From an uncultured Sphingobacteriales bacterium (lineage in GTDB: Bacteria > Bacteroidota > Bacteroidia > Chitinophagales > Chitinophagaceae): a stretch of 64,000 nt of DNA. The stretch spans positions 1 through 64,000 of the forward strand of contig CALKHN010000006.1 of NCBI GenBank assembly GCA_937991535.1. The letters are read 5' to 3'. Positions 8,729-18,777 of the stretch are shown one piece after another. The notes beneath the pieces were generated by a model. It had not been told where the DNA came from, searched no databases, and saw only the letters and a list, made by a program, of their open reading frames with translations. Numbering within the stretch: position 1 is the first letter of the stretch; every line of letters starts with the position of its first letter. A program made the translations under genes and the position numbers.

Positions 8729-10417
8729 TTAAATATTTCTACGATTTAATTCTTTAACAGCATAATCTGCTGCTCTTGCAGTTAAAGCCATATAAGTAAT
8801 GGATGGACCCGGAGTTGTACCTGAGGAACACATAGCAGAACCATCCGTTACAAAAACATTGGGGACATCGTGCATCTGATTCCAGCCGTTCAGGACAGAA
8901 GTTTTAGGATCCCTTCCCATGCGGACAGTACCTGTTTCATGAATACACGAACCAGGTATCTTATTCCGGTTATATGTTTCTACTTTTTTTAGTCCTCCCG
9001 CTTCGAGAATCTCCGCAGCGCTATTCATCATATCAGCTACCATTGCCTTCTCGTTTTCTTTGAACTCACAGTCCACACATATAACCGGCATCCCGTATTT
9101 ATCCTTTTTCTCCTCATGTAAATACATCCTGTTTTCATAATTGGGCAAATGCTCCGCCCAGGCGGTAATAGCCATACTCCAATACTCCGCGGGCTTTTTT
9201 AAATCTTCTTTAAAATTTCTACCAAATCCTGAACCTCCACTTCTTCCCCTTCCGGCGCCACCCTGATAGGTAAATCCGCGAACGTAATCTTTACGTTCCG
9301 TTGCGTCATTAATGTTTCTGAAACGAGGAACAAATATACCCGTTGGTCTACTGCCGAAAGTGAACTTATCTTCAAAGCCTTCAAATATTCCCTGAGCTCC
9401 CATACCATAAGGCATATCCATCAAATTGTGACCTAACTGACCACTGCTATTGCCAAGTCCGTTGGGGAAAACCTCAGATTTTGAATTCAACAATATCGCA
9501 GTTGTATTTAAAGTGGAAGCATTTAGAAAAATTATTTTTGCAAAGAAATCATATTGCTGCATTGTTTCTGTATCAACCACCCGTACTCCTGTTGCCCTTT
9601 TTTTCTCTTTGTCATAATACACTTCCTGCACCATGGAATAGGGTCTCAATGTCATTTTACCCGTTTTGGAAGCGGCAGGTAAAGTAGCTGAATTACTGGA
9701 AAAATAGGCCCCGAAAGAACAAGCATGACCGGATCCGCAACTGCCCTTGTATTGGCATTTTCCACGCCCGACTCCCATGTGCTCCGTATAGTTGGCAGTG
9801 CGCCCATGAATGATCATTCTGCCATCAGCAAATTTGTCCTTGATCCTGGTTGCTACTTCCTTTTCAACACAATTCATCGGCATCGGCGGTTGAAATTTAC
9901 CATCGGGGAGATGAGGCAGCCGTTCTATTGAGCCTGCGATTCCCACAAACGGTTCTATATAATCGTACCAGGGCGCAATATCCTTATATCTTATCGGCCA
10001 GTCTGTCCCAAAACCATCTTTGGCATTGGCCTCAAAATCCAGAAAACTTCTTCGGTAACTCTGCCGCCCCCATATTAAACTTCTGCCTCCCACCTGATAA
10101 CCCCGCGCCCATTCAAATGGCTTAATCTGTATATAAGGATTATCGGTATCATTCACAAGGTATTTCTTAGAGCGTTCATTATAAAGATATACCCCGCTTT
10201 GAACCGGACTTTTTGTGCGATCCTCATTTGTAATCCTGCCACGGTGAGGAAGTTCCCAATTTGGCAGCATATCATCATAGTCCTTTATGTGTTCTACATT
10301 TCTACCCCGCTCTAGAACCAAAGTTTTCAAACCTTTTTCACATAATTCTTTTGCAGCCCAGCCTCCACTGATTCCGGTACCCACTATTATTGCATCATAA
10401 GTATTTCCCTGCATCAT
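8729..10417 (-). CDS. GMC-family FAD oxidoreductase (sugar/glycoside dehydrogenase-like)
   Basis: A 562-residue flavoprotein. The N-terminus has the dinucleotide fold (DAIIVGTGISGGWAAKELC, then LVLERG). GGRSLIWGRQSYR is a FAD-contacting stretch, and the C-terminal GMC domain shows CIHETGTVRMG with the catalytic-type His and VTDGSAMCSSGTTPGPS. There is no signal peptide; in this family the small partner subunit (next gene, with a Tat-type leader) is thought to carry the complex out. Homologous pairs in Bacteroidota oxidise sugars or the 3-hydroxyl of glycosides to 3-keto products (known for some members). In this locus it may start glycoside breakdown by oxidation. The acceptor and substrate are not shown by sequence. 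Confidence 0.9.
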   Translation of the reverse strand: MMQGNTYDAIIVGTGISGGWAAKELCEKGLKTLVLERGRNVEHIKDYDDMLPNWELPHRGRITNEDRTKSPVQSGVYLYNERSKKYLVNDTDNPYIQIKPFEWARGYQVGGRSLIWGRQSYRRSFLDFEANAKDGFGTDWPIRYKDIAPWYDYIEPFVGIAGSIERLPHLPDGKFQPPMPMNCVEKEVATRIKDKFADGRMIIHGRTANYTEHMGVGRGKCQYKGSCGSGHACSFGAYFSSNSATLPAASKTGKMTLRPYSMVQEVYYDKEKKRATGVRVVDTETMQQYDFFAKIIFLNASTLNTTAILLNSKSEVFPNGLGNSSGQLGHNLMDMPYGMGAQGIFEGFEDKFTFGSRPTGIFVPRFRNINDATERKDYVRGFTYQGGAGRGRSGGSGFGRNFKEDLKKPAEYWSMAITAWAEHLPNYENRMYLHEEKKDKYGMPVICVDCEFKENEKAMVADMMNSAAEILEAGGLKKVETYNRNKIPGSCIHETGTVRMGRDPKTSVLNGWNQMHDVPNVFVTDGSAMCSSGTTPGPSITYMALTARAADYAVKELNRRNI

Positions 10418-10511
10418 TTTGTTTTGATAATAATATATAATATATTTTCCAGTATCATTTCTATTACATTACGTTTTGAATGCTGCGGCACTACATCAGT
10501 TAAAACAATAA

Positions 10512-12155
10512 TTAGTATCCGGGATTTTGTGTTAAATTTTTATTACGATCCATAGCTGACTGGGGAATTGGCCAGAGATAGTTTTTTTCAGGATGAAATA
10601 CCATTTCGCCCTGAGTAGCTGGAATTACTTTATATTTCCATACGCCTCCCTCTTGCGCAATGAGCATAGCATGCATGTGGCCGTTCAACTTAGTTTCGGC
10701 TAATTTAAGCCTAATCAAATCCAAATACCTTTTATCTTCAAATGCCATTTCAACACGCCTTTCCTGATGTATAGCCTTTCTCAACTCTTCCTGAGTTAGT
10801 CCATTTGCCAGTGGGGGTAAATCAACTCTGTCACGAACCTCATTTATAGCATCGTATATAGATTGGTCTGGTCCGGTAGCTTCATTCTGCGCTTCGGCAT
10901 ACGCCAATAAAACTTCCGCATAACGAAAGATGATGTAATTAGCACTACTTTGCATGTGGGGTCCATTTATCGCATACTTTGGATCTAAGCCTTTTCTTAT
11001 ATAGTATCCAGTGTTTGTCGATTCGTTCTTTGATGCAAGATCAGTTTCATTTCTACTTCCTACTCCCTGTTTCATTATAATCTCGGATCCAGCCCAAACC
11101 GAACCATCATACACGATTGATTCATAAAATCTTTTTTCACGATTCGCGTAGGGGTTTTGAGGGTTATAACCTGAACCCGGAGCATCAATGGCTAAGCCAT
11201 TAGCCATAAAATATTCATCAATCAATTCCTGAGATGGATCTACTCCACTCCATGAAAGTTGCTGACCTCCAACTATCCAGGTGCCTTGTAAGCCTTCGCG
11301 ACTTGCACCCAACGCTGTGCCTCCCAAATAAGCTTTCGCAAATATCGTTTCAACGTTCCAATTATTTTCCTCCATAAACTGTGCGTTGTACTCAGGAAAT
11401 AACTGATAGGCATTCAAATTAATTATTTCCTTGTAGGTTGAAGCCGCGTTGCTCCAACGTGAGAGATCATTATCTGGATTATATAATGGGCTGGCCCAAA
11501 ACAATTCACACCATCCTTTGAGCGCGAGTGCTGCACCTTTGCTTGCTCTGCTTGCTTCGGCAAATACAGGTAGGCTATTTTTTATAGACTCCAATTCGGT
11601 ACTAATAAATTGGAAAGTCTCTTCAGCTGTATTTCTTGATCGAAAAACTTCGTCGCCTTGTTCGCCCAGGTTAAGGATATCGGTAATAACAGGTATTCCT
11701 CCGTGGTTTGTCCATAGCAGAGAATAATAATATGCGCGTAAATACCTTGCTTCCGCCAGTCGTTTTTCTTTCCATTTCGCATCAAGATTGCTATTACCTA
11801 CTTTTTCAATAAATATATTTGCTTTTCTGATGTTTGCATAATGACCCCATTGAGTTGGTGCATTATCTGCTGTATAAATAGCGGTCTTTATCGTAGTAGT
11901 GGAAAACCCCCAGGAGTGTGCACTCATTGCATTATCAGAAAAATTCTCTGGCGGATCATAAGTGCCAAATGTTCCTGGCAGCCCGGAATAGATATTATTT
12001 AGAAATAAGTCTGCATTTAGTTCGCTGCTCCACAAGGTTTCATCGCCTACCTGCCCTCGCGGCTCTATTGTAAGAAATTTAGAACATGACGCGAAAATGA
12101 GTAAAGAAAAAATTACTATACATTTTCCAATTATTTGTTGATATATCTTCTTCAT
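10512..12155 (-). CDS. SusD/RagB-family surface nutrient-binding lipoprotein
   Basis: A 547-residue protein with a lipobox (LLIFASCSKFL) followed by EPRGQVGDETLW, the usual start of mature SusD proteins. The repeated TPR-like helices and the C-terminal SusD signature are visible: LRAYYYSLLW, FRYAEVLLAYAEAQNEA, INEVRDRVDLPPL, ERRVEMAFEDKRYLDLIRL and a final LWPIPQSAMDRN. It acts at the outer surface as the lid of the SusC transporter. It begins 18 bp after the SusC stop and precedes the oxidoreductase genes. It is closely similar to the SusD at 28.9-30.6 kb, so the two loci probably bind related ligands. Confidence 0.95.
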   Translation of the reverse strand: MKKIYQQIIGKCIVIFSLLIFASCSKFLTIEPRGQVGDETLWSSELNADLFLNNIYSGLPGTFGTYDPPENFSDNAMSAHSWGFSTTTIKTAIYTADNAPTQWGHYANIRKANIFIEKVGNSNLDAKWKEKRLAEARYLRAYYYSLLWTNHGGIPVITDILNLGEQGDEVFRSRNTAEETFQFISTELESIKNSLPVFAEASRASKGAALALKGWCELFWASPLYNPDNDLSRWSNAASTYKEIINLNAYQLFPEYNAQFMEENNWNVETIFAKAYLGGTALGASREGLQGTWIVGGQQLSWSGVDPSQELIDEYFMANGLAIDAPGSGYNPQNPYANREKRFYESIVYDGSVWAGSEIIMKQGVGSRNETDLASKNESTNTGYYIRKGLDPKYAINGPHMQSSANYIIFRYAEVLLAYAEAQNEATGPDQSIYDAINEVRDRVDLPPLANGLTQEELRKAIHQERRVEMAFEDKRYLDLIRLKLAETKLNGHMHAMLIAQEGGVWKYKVIPATQGEMVFHPEKNYLWPIPQSAMDRNKNLTQNPGY

Positions 12156-12173
12156 TTCATCTCAGTATTAAGG

Positions 12174-15100
12174 TTAAAAAGTCAGTTGTAATCCCACGGA
12201 AAGTATTTTTTGTTGAGGATAATTATAACCACCTCCGCTAACACTTTCCGGGTCATAAAAATTACTAACATAAGATCCGGACCACGTAAGCATGTTTTCT
12301 CCACTCAAATATATCTGCGCCCTGTTTAGCTTAACCCTATTAATAAGCTTTGATGGGAAATCATAGCTAAATTTTACGCTTTTTAATCTCAGGTAGCTAA
12401 CATTATACATCCATTTTGAGGAGAATTGCACATTGTTGTCATTAGGAACCGGAGTCAATCTTGGGAATGCGGCGTTCGCATTGTCTGGTTTCCAATAATC
12501 AAAATTTTGTATATAGGCAGACCTTCCATTATAAAATGGCCACATTGCCGAACCCTCAAAATAGTAGCTTGTATTTCTTACACCCTGGAACAGAATGTCT
12601 ATGGAAAAGCCTTTATACCTAATACTTGGCGAAAAGCCATAAATTATTCCTGGATTACTTGGGTCTCCTATCGGCACATGATCTTCCGGTGTTATTTTTC
12701 CGTCCCCGTTAGTATCCTGATATCTTAAATCTCCGGGAAATATTTTTCCCCAGGGCTGGGTTGGAATACCAGCTTTTAAAGTACCTCCCTGATCAAAATC
12801 GCTGGACTGAAAATAGCCAATTGTTTTATAGCCAAACTGAGTTCCGAGAGGACGACCTGTTCTTCTTCTGTTTGCATTGTTATATGTAGTTGCACTTTCA
12901 TATATTTGCAACACCTTGTTTTTTGCATAGGTTAATGTACCACTCAGGCTGAATGATACATTTTTATTTAGTCTATATTGACTGCTAAGAAATAACTCAA
13001 AGCCCTTATTTTCCATTATAGCACTATTTACCTGACTTAAACCAATTCCATATTCTAATGGCGTAACCACATTTGGGGCAATCAACATATTGGACCTCTT
13101 TTCATAAAAGTAATCTGCTTCAATATTTAACAATCCATTCCAAAGTGTAGCCTCTACTCCAACATCCGTTTTTCTGGCCCTTTCCCAGGTTATATTTGGA
13201 TTGGGTTCTGCCCGTTCATAGACTATTTGAACTCCACTCCCACCAATAACATAACCTGGCCCACTCACCCCATAAGTGCTCAGGTATTGAAATGGCCCTC
13301 CTGCTAATGCTCCAACCTCACCATAGGATGCTCTGACTTTAAGATTATTCAACCACAATAACCTATCTTTTATAAATTTTTCTTCGGACAATCTCCATCC
13401 TAAAGAAAAAGCAGGAAAAAATCCAAAGCGTTTCCCTGACGCAAAATAATAGTGCCCATCATACCGTCCACTAAACTCTAATAAATATTTATCCGAATAA
13501 TCATAAGATAGCCTGTATACCACCCCAACCTGGCTGGCTTCTGAAGAGCTGCCATCCGTTGTCATATCTACGTTGCTAGAACTACCCATACTTATTTCAT
13601 CAATATATAAGCTGTAGTTTCTCCTCGAAGCTCCTAAAGAAGATGCTTTTCTTTTTATAGCCTCAAAGACCGATGTGAAATTTATTCCATGTTTTCCAAA
13701 ATGATTTTCATAATTAAGCCCAGCCTGATACGTTAGTTGAATGGATTCATTTCTGCTCTCAGTAAGAGCAGGTTTAGTCTTGCCCAGAAATCCGTCAGTA
13801 ATTACATACGGTACCTGAGTTACGTCAATGCTTGCCATGTGTTCGGGTATGGACCAATTCTTATGGGAGCCAAAGGTTGGATCAAAAGCAATTCTTCCAG
13901 TAAGTTTTAATCCTTCAATAAAGGGTATTTTTTGATTTAAACTAATTTGTGAAAATACACTTGTTGAATTCATATCTCTGTGACCCGAGTTGAATATTGC
14001 CGCTGCAGCAGGTGCTCCATACATCCCATTACTGAAAATTAAGGGCCCGAAATCAGGATGAGCATATTTTATTAGTTCAAACACCCTGGTGGTTGATGAT
14101 GACATTGATCCATCAACATCCGTCGGTGGGTAAGTTGAGAACTTATTAATACCAATTACTTTGACTGAAAGATTGGTAGTAGGGGTGATGTCTCCGTCAA
14201 TACCTAAATTGAAGTTATATCTTCTTGAATATGTTGAAGGCCACATTCCTTTTTGGTTTTGGAAGCCAAGATTAAAATAATAATTGAACACATCTGTTCC
14301 TCCCGACACACCTAAACTATGAGTAGTTAAAAGCGCGTTCTTAGTCATTATGTCGCCCCATAGATCATAGTAAGGAGGATATCTGTCCGGATCGCTACCA
14401 TCCTTAAATTTTTGTAATGCCTCATCTGACCAGGGCTTTGGGAGTCCCACATTTTCAGCAGCTAAATTTTTTAATAGCGCGTATTGATACCCGTTTACAA
14501 AATCGGGTACTTTCGTTGGGTTTTGAAACCCTGCATAGCCATTATAAATTATTTTCGGATCACCTTTCCTTCCTTCTTTGGTTGTTACCAGAATAACACC
14601 ATTGGCTCCAGCTACCCCATAGGGGGCCACTGCAGCGGCATCTTTAAGTATAGTAAAGGATTCAATTGAGTTGGGGTCTAAGTTTTGGAAGTTACGAGGA
14701 ACACCATCAACTACTAGCAAAGGCTGGTTTGCACCAATCGTGGAAATTCCTCTTATGTAAATATTTGAGCCATCAACGCCAGGTTCTCCTGAGCCTTGCT
14801 TACTAATGATACCAGCAACCCTGCCCCCAAGATTATTGCTTAGGTTGGTAGTGGGTATCGCTATAAGTTCGTTCCCTTTTAATGTGGAGACGGCTGCTGT
14901 AAGTGATGTTTTCTTCTGTGTTCCATATCCCACTACCACCACATCATCCAAGCCCGCAACAACAGCTTTCAATATAATATTGAATACTGCCTGAGTACCT
15001 ACTTTTACTGTGTGTGTTTCAAAACCTACAAATGAAAAAACCAGCTCCACATTGTTGGCAGAAGGAACAGATAACAGGAATCTGCCGTCTGCATTAGTGG

Positions 15101-15611
15101 TGGTACCGTTTTGGGTGCCTTTGACGGCTACGCTCACCCCTTCCAAAGGTTCCTGTTGATCGTTGGTTACCCTGCCGCTCAGGCTGATATCGGCAGGAGG
15201 ATGGGGAGTGACTAAAACGGATTCCAGGGGAATAATCTGATAGATTTCCTTCTTCCATTTAATGAAGATGGTATTTTCCTCGATGGAATAATCCAATTGC
15301 TGGTTACGGAACACTTCGTTTAAAAACTGTTCTAAGGGCATATTATCGCCCTGGATAGTAACTGGTTTTGCCTTGCGAAGCTGACCGGATTTGTAACTTA
15401 CAAAATAACCAGTTTGCTGTTTGATTACCGTAAACACTTTTTCCATGGGAATGTCCTTTCCGGAAAAAGTAATGGTTTGGGCAATCCCGGTGGCTGCAGC
15501 CTGCAGGCAGATCCCTAAAAGCAGCGCAGTGGTTAATTGCATGATGCGCAAAGTTTTGGATAAAATTCCACGGATGCCCCGGCACCGGTGGTTAAAAGCA
15601 ATGAATTGCAT
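12174..15611 (-). CDS. SusC/RagA TonB-dependent transporter with STN signalling domain
   Basis: A 1145-residue outer-membrane transporter. After the leader (to about residue 44, ending GIAQ) comes an STN domain (about 46-112: ITFSGKDIPMEKVFTVIKQ). A carboxypeptidase-regulatory-like Ig domain follows (about 134-220: SLSGRVTNDQQEPLEGVSV), then the TonB plug (about 225-340, with GYGTQKKTSLTAAVSTLKG and YGVAGANGVILVTT) and a long beta-barrel ending in VGLQLTF, with a terminal Phe. The STN domain is what FecR-type anti-sigma factors contact, and fecR and the sigma gene lie directly upstream. So substrate binding should switch on this locus. The start at 15611 gives a long but typical leader; an internal ATG (MQLTTALLLG) is an alternative. 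Confidence 0.95.
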   Translation of the reverse strand: MQFIAFNHRCRGIRGILSKTLRIMQLTTALLLGICLQAAATGIAQTITFSGKDIPMEKVFTVIKQQTGYFVSYKSGQLRKAKPVTIQGDNMPLEQFLNEVFRNQQLDYSIEENTIFIKWKKEIYQIIPLESVLVTPHPPADISLSGRVTNDQQEPLEGVSVAVKGTQNGTTTNADGRFLLSVPSANNVELVFSFVGFETHTVKVGTQAVFNIILKAVVAGLDDVVVVGYGTQKKTSLTAAVSTLKGNELIAIPTTNLSNNLGGRVAGIISKQGSGEPGVDGSNIYIRGISTIGANQPLLVVDGVPRNFQNLDPNSIESFTILKDAAAVAPYGVAGANGVILVTTKEGRKGDPKIIYNGYAGFQNPTKVPDFVNGYQYALLKNLAAENVGLPKPWSDEALQKFKDGSDPDRYPPYYDLWGDIMTKNALLTTHSLGVSGGTDVFNYYFNLGFQNQKGMWPSTYSRRYNFNLGIDGDITPTTNLSVKVIGINKFSTYPPTDVDGSMSSSTTRVFELIKYAHPDFGPLIFSNGMYGAPAAAAIFNSGHRDMNSTSVFSQISLNQKIPFIEGLKLTGRIAFDPTFGSHKNWSIPEHMASIDVTQVPYVITDGFLGKTKPALTESRNESIQLTYQAGLNYENHFGKHGINFTSVFEAIKRKASSLGASRRNYSLYIDEISMGSSSNVDMTTDGSSSEASQVGVVYRLSYDYSDKYLLEFSGRYDGHYYFASGKRFGFFPAFSLGWRLSEEKFIKDRLLWLNNLKVRASYGEVGALAGGPFQYLSTYGVSGPGYVIGGSGVQIVYERAEPNPNITWERARKTDVGVEATLWNGLLNIEADYFYEKRSNMLIAPNVVTPLEYGIGLSQVNSAIMENKGFELFLSSQYRLNKNVSFSLSGTLTYAKNKVLQIYESATTYNNANRRRTGRPLGTQFGYKTIGYFQSSDFDQGGTLKAGIPTQPWGKIFPGDLRYQDTNGDGKITPEDHVPIGDPSNPGIIYGFSPSIRYKGFSIDILFQGVRNTSYYFEGSAMWPFYNGRSAYIQNFDYWKPDNANAAFPRLTPVPNDNNVQFSSKWMYNVSYLRLKSVKFSYDFPSKLINRVKLNRAQIYLSGENMLTWSGSYVSNFYDPESVSGGGYNYPQQKILSVGLQLTF

Positions 15612-15687
15612 ACTTTTGCTCAGTTTTGGGTTATTGAATAGATTGTCTGTTGATCCGGCATTTATTAGTTTAGCCTGAAACTTTTTG

Positions 15688-15715
15688 CCGGGTTTCTGTT
15701 GCGAGCAGAGCCCGG
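15688..15715. promoter_or_regulatory. Hairpin in the susC leader (plus-strand terminator shape)
   Basis: The stem pairs CCGGG (15688-15692) with CCCGG (15711-15715) and, after a small internal loop, CTG with CAG. On the plus strand it is followed by TTTTT (15717-15721), the shape of an intrinsic terminator, but no plus-strand gene ends here. On the minus strand it lies about 75 nt upstream of the susC start, between fecR and susC, and could act as a leader structure. Confidence 0.4.
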
Positions 15716-15809
15716 ATTTTTATTTATACAATGTTTAATTTTTGCCACGAATACACGAAGTCACAATGTTGTCAGAACAAGACACCTGCGACTTACCACT
15801 GCTATTTAA

Positions 15810-17066
15810 TTAATATACTGTCAGCATTTTCCCTTCCAATCTGAAATGCAAATCCTTGTCCTGTAAACCGTTCAATACCTGTTGTAGTGTGAGGTTTCTG
15901 CCTATCTCTCCGCCTAATTCAATATGATTAACATTGCCTTCATATTTTATATCTACATCATACCAGCGGGCAATTTGCCGCATTGCCTGCTTCAGTTTTA
16001 CCTGGTTAAAATTGAATACGCCGTTTTTCCATGCCAGGTCTTTGTCTACATCCGTACGGGTTACTTCGCCTCCCATATATGCATTACCTGGCGTTAACAA
16101 CATACCATTCACCTGCACCAATCCTTCTAAAAGTGAAGTTTTTACGCCCGCTTCATCGTCATAACTGTTTACATTAAACGAAGTTCCTTTTACCGTAATT
16201 TCATCTTCATAAGTTCTTACCATAAACGGTTTTGCGGGATTTTTAGCTACTTCAAAATAGGCCTCTCCTGTAATCGTTACCTCGCGGGTGTTTCCCGGGA
16301 AAGCGGTGGGGTAAGTAATGCTGCTGGATGCGTTCAGCCATACGCTGGTACCATCCGGCAGTTGTAATTTATATTGCCCGCCTTTGGGAGTGGTCATGGT
16401 GTTATACACTACTTCATTCGTTTTACTATATGCCAAAGAACCATCGCTGATACGAATAGCTAAGTTACCATCGGTAATCACCTGTTGACCCTTATCATTC
16501 AATTCTACTTTTTTTCCATTGCTTAAGGTAAGCACCGCTTTGTTAGTGCCGGGAAGCACATCGTTTGCATCCATTGGATGCATGGGCGCCGTAACGGTGG
16601 TCTGCTGCTCAGGAATGTCTCTTTTTATGTTATAGTAAAAGAAGCCTGTTCCTATTAACAGCACTGCAGCCGCAGCATAACGCATCCACGAAGTCTTCAG
16701 GAAACGGCTTTTACTACCGCCGCCTATCGTATATTCTTTATCGTTAGCCGCATCTATACCGCTTGCCTCCGTTTTCTGATCGCCTTCTTTCAAAGCAAAT
16801 AAATCCATTGATCGGCCATCATTTGCTACAATGATCCGTACCATTTCCCGCAACTTTGCTTCATCATATACCAACAGTTCCGAAACTTCCTTATGGAACA
16901 ATTCCCCAACAATACCGCTAAGTTTCTGCACATTTTCCGGGTCATTCAATGCTTCAAGCAATTGTGCCTTTTCTTCATTAGAAAGGGTATCCCTAAGTCG
17001 CTTTTGCAATAAATAGTCAAAATTAAGTTTGTCTTTCACATAGGGATTGACACCGCACCAGTGCAT
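15810..17066 (-). CDS. FecR-family anti-sigma factor
   Basis: A 418-residue protein with the Bacteroidota FecR layout: a cytoplasmic N-terminal part of about 130 residues, one membrane segment (RYAAAAVLLIGTGFFYYNI, about 138-156), a periplasmic FecR domain (KGGQYKLQLPDGTSVWLNAS, then YPTAFPGNTREVTITGEAYF) and a C-terminal DUF4974 domain (FNFNQVKLKQAMRQIARWYD to the end). It holds the ECF sigma factor inactive until the STN domain of the cognate SusC signals ligand uptake (family knowledge). It lies between the sigma gene (131 bp upstream) and susC (about 200 bp downstream). The N-terminal MHWCGVNPY is unusual and a slightly later start cannot be excluded. Confidence 0.93.
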   Translation of the reverse strand: MHWCGVNPYVKDKLNFDYLLQKRLRDTLSNEEKAQLLEALNDPENVQKLSGIVGELFHKEVSELLVYDEAKLREMVRIIVANDGRSMDLFALKEGDQKTEASGIDAANDKEYTIGGGSKSRFLKTSWMRYAAAAVLLIGTGFFYYNIKRDIPEQQTTVTAPMHPMDANDVLPGTNKAVLTLSNGKKVELNDKGQQVITDGNLAIRISDGSLAYSKTNEVVYNTMTTPKGGQYKLQLPDGTSVWLNASSSITYPTAFPGNTREVTITGEAYFEVAKNPAKPFMVRTYEDEITVKGTSFNVNSYDDEAGVKTSLLEGLVQVNGMLLTPGNAYMGGEVTRTDVDKDLAWKNGVFNFNQVKLKQAMRQIARWYDVDIKYEGNVNHIELGGEIGRNLTLQQVLNGLQDKDLHFRLEGKMLTVY

Positions 17067-17197
17067 ATCGTACCATCAGTAGAAAAAGATATTTTTATCA
17101 ACGGCGCTGGGCCAGCGGAGCGGGATGGTTGATTGGTGTGAAAGAGAACCCGGATGAATAAAATTATCCTGATGTATTATTAGCGTAAATTATTTCC

Positions 17198-17794
17198 TCA
17201 CAGCATTTCCATTAAAATCAATATGGCAGGAACAGTCAAGCCTCCTCTTTGTGTTAGATACTCCCTTACGAATTGCAATGCCTCAACAAGCTGATTGCGT
17301 ACCGTATTCTCTGAAACGTTCAGGCGGGTTGCTATTTCTTTTCGGGAGAGTCCTTCCTTACGGCTCAGCAAAAACACCTGTTTTCTTTTTGCCGGTAACT
17401 TATTCACGGCTTCATCAATGAGCGACTGGGTAAAATTGGCATCTAACTGTTCTTCCATTCCAGCAGCAACTACAGACTGGCTCTGGTACGCCTTAATCCG
17501 GAGTTCGTGCCGGAGTTTTGTTCTTAAATAGTTGGAAGCTGTGTTAGCCACTACGGTGTAAATCCACCCCATTGGGTTTTCAATAGCTGAAAATGAACTC
17601 CTGTGCAGCCAGATTTTCAGAAATACATCCTGAAGCACATCGTTAGCCTCATTTTCTGATTTAATAAGAGAAACAGTAAACGGGAATAATTTCTTATACA
17701 GGGTATGCACTAACTTTTCAAACGCAACTTCGTCTCCCTGTATGAGGCGTTCAAACAAGGCATGGTCAAGTTGATATGGTATTTCCTGTCTCAA
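17198..17794 (-). CDS. ECF RNA polymerase sigma factor (FecI-like)
   Basis: Region 2 is visible as LIQGDEVAFEKLVHTLYKK and NDVLQDVFLKIWLHR, and region 4 as LPAKRKQVFLLSRKEGLSRK followed by EIATRLNVSENTVRNQL, the helix-turn-helix that reads the -35 element. I place the start at a TTG (17794-17792), giving 198 residues, the normal size for the Bacteroidota sigma-70 family. The frame is open to an ATG at 17947, with another at 17884, but that extension would add a membrane-like stretch (FAAISSFFLIFICHLL) not expected in a sigma factor. Directly upstream of fecR and the STN-type susC, it should transcribe this locus. The exact start is uncertain. Confidence 0.88.
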   Translation of the reverse strand: MRQEIPYQLDHALFERLIQGDEVAFEKLVHTLYKKLFPFTVSLIKSENEANDVLQDVFLKIWLHRSSFSAIENPMGWIYTVVANTASNYLRTKLRHELRIKAYQSQSVVAAGMEEQLDANFTQSLIDEAVNKLPAKRKQVFLLSRKEGLSRKEIATRLNVSENTVRNQLVEALQFVREYLTQRGGLTVPAILILMEML

Positions 17795-18012
17795 GGCTGA
17801 AAGTAAATGGCAAATGAAGATAAGAAAAAAGGAAGAAATTGCAGCGAATGTGAAACCTTCCATTCTGAATGCAAAGTGCAACATGAATATATATTCTAAA
17901 GATACTCCCCCTGCCCGACACTTTAAAATATCGTAGTTAAACAGCAAGTCTTAAATACACGATGCATTCCCTTTTGCCAATCGGCGGCTGCTAAAGTAAA
18001 ATTGTCGGCCTA

Positions 18013-18777
18013 CTAAAATGTAATGGTAAGCCCCCCATCTACCGTGATAACAGACCCGGTCATATAGCTGGAATCCGGTCCGGCGAGAAAGTAAGCTACT
18101 CCTGCAATTTCTTCCGGTTTTGCAGCCCGCTTCAGGGGAAGATGGTCATATTTTATATAATTGTCGTAAAACCATTCCGTGTTCAATTCATTCTCACCGT
18201 TTCGTTTAACCGACATAGGCGTATCAACAAAGCCGGGAGCAATCGTATTCGACAAAATACTTTTAGGAGCCAGCTCGAGGGCCAGCGAACGGGTAAATTG
18301 CGTAATGGCTGCCTTAGCCATTCCATAAGCAGAGCTACCTTTTTCAACGCGGTTATAGTGAATTGAAGTGATATGAATGATGCGTCCCCCTTCTGTTATG
18401 AAAGGTACAAAAGCACGGCAGCTTTTTACCGTGCCGTACAACATTACCTCAAGTACATTGTTCCAACCCGCAAAATCAGTATCCAGAACTTTAAACGATT
18501 CAGACACGCCAATGCTGTTAATAAGTACATCAATACTTACTTGCCTGTTTTTAAGCCAGTCGGCAAAATTATCGAGCTGCGCATCATAACGCACGTCTAA
18601 TAGAAACCAGCAATGGCCATCCCCCGGTAGATCCTGGCAAACCAGGGCTGCATTTTCACCATCGTTGGAGGCGATGATCACACGCCAGCCCTCCTGCGCA
18701 AAACGTTGTGCAATGGCTCTGCCGATACCGGATGAGCCGCCCAGCACTAGCACCTGTTTTCGTTGATCAGTAGTCAT
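18013..18777 (-). CDS. SDR-family oxidoreductase (second of a pair)
   Basis: A 254-residue short-chain dehydrogenase: the nucleotide-binding GGSSGIGRAIAQRF is near residue 14, then LLDVRY, LINSIGVSE, and the catalytic Ser (HITSIHYN) with YGMAK (Tyr/Lys), ending DGGLTITF. The start overlaps the stop of the preceding SDR by one base (TGATG), so the two are co-translated. It is the last gene of the AraC-controlled SusCD locus. Next to an enolase-superfamily dehydratase, the pair probably interconverts a sugar or sugar acid with its keto form using NAD(P). Which reaction each carries out cannot be read from sequence. Confidence 0.9.
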   Translation of the reverse strand: MTTDQRKQVLVLGGSSGIGRAIAQRFAQEGWRVIIASNDGENAALVCQDLPGDGHCWFLLDVRYDAQLDNFADWLKNRQVSIDVLINSIGVSESFKVLDTDFAGWNNVLEVMLYGTVKSCRAFVPFITEGGRIIHITSIHYNRVEKGSSAYGMAKAAITQFTRSLALELAPKSILSNTIAPGFVDTPMSVKRNGENELNTEWFYDNYIKYDHLPLKRAAKPEEIAGVAYFLAGPDSSYMTGSVITVDGGLTITF

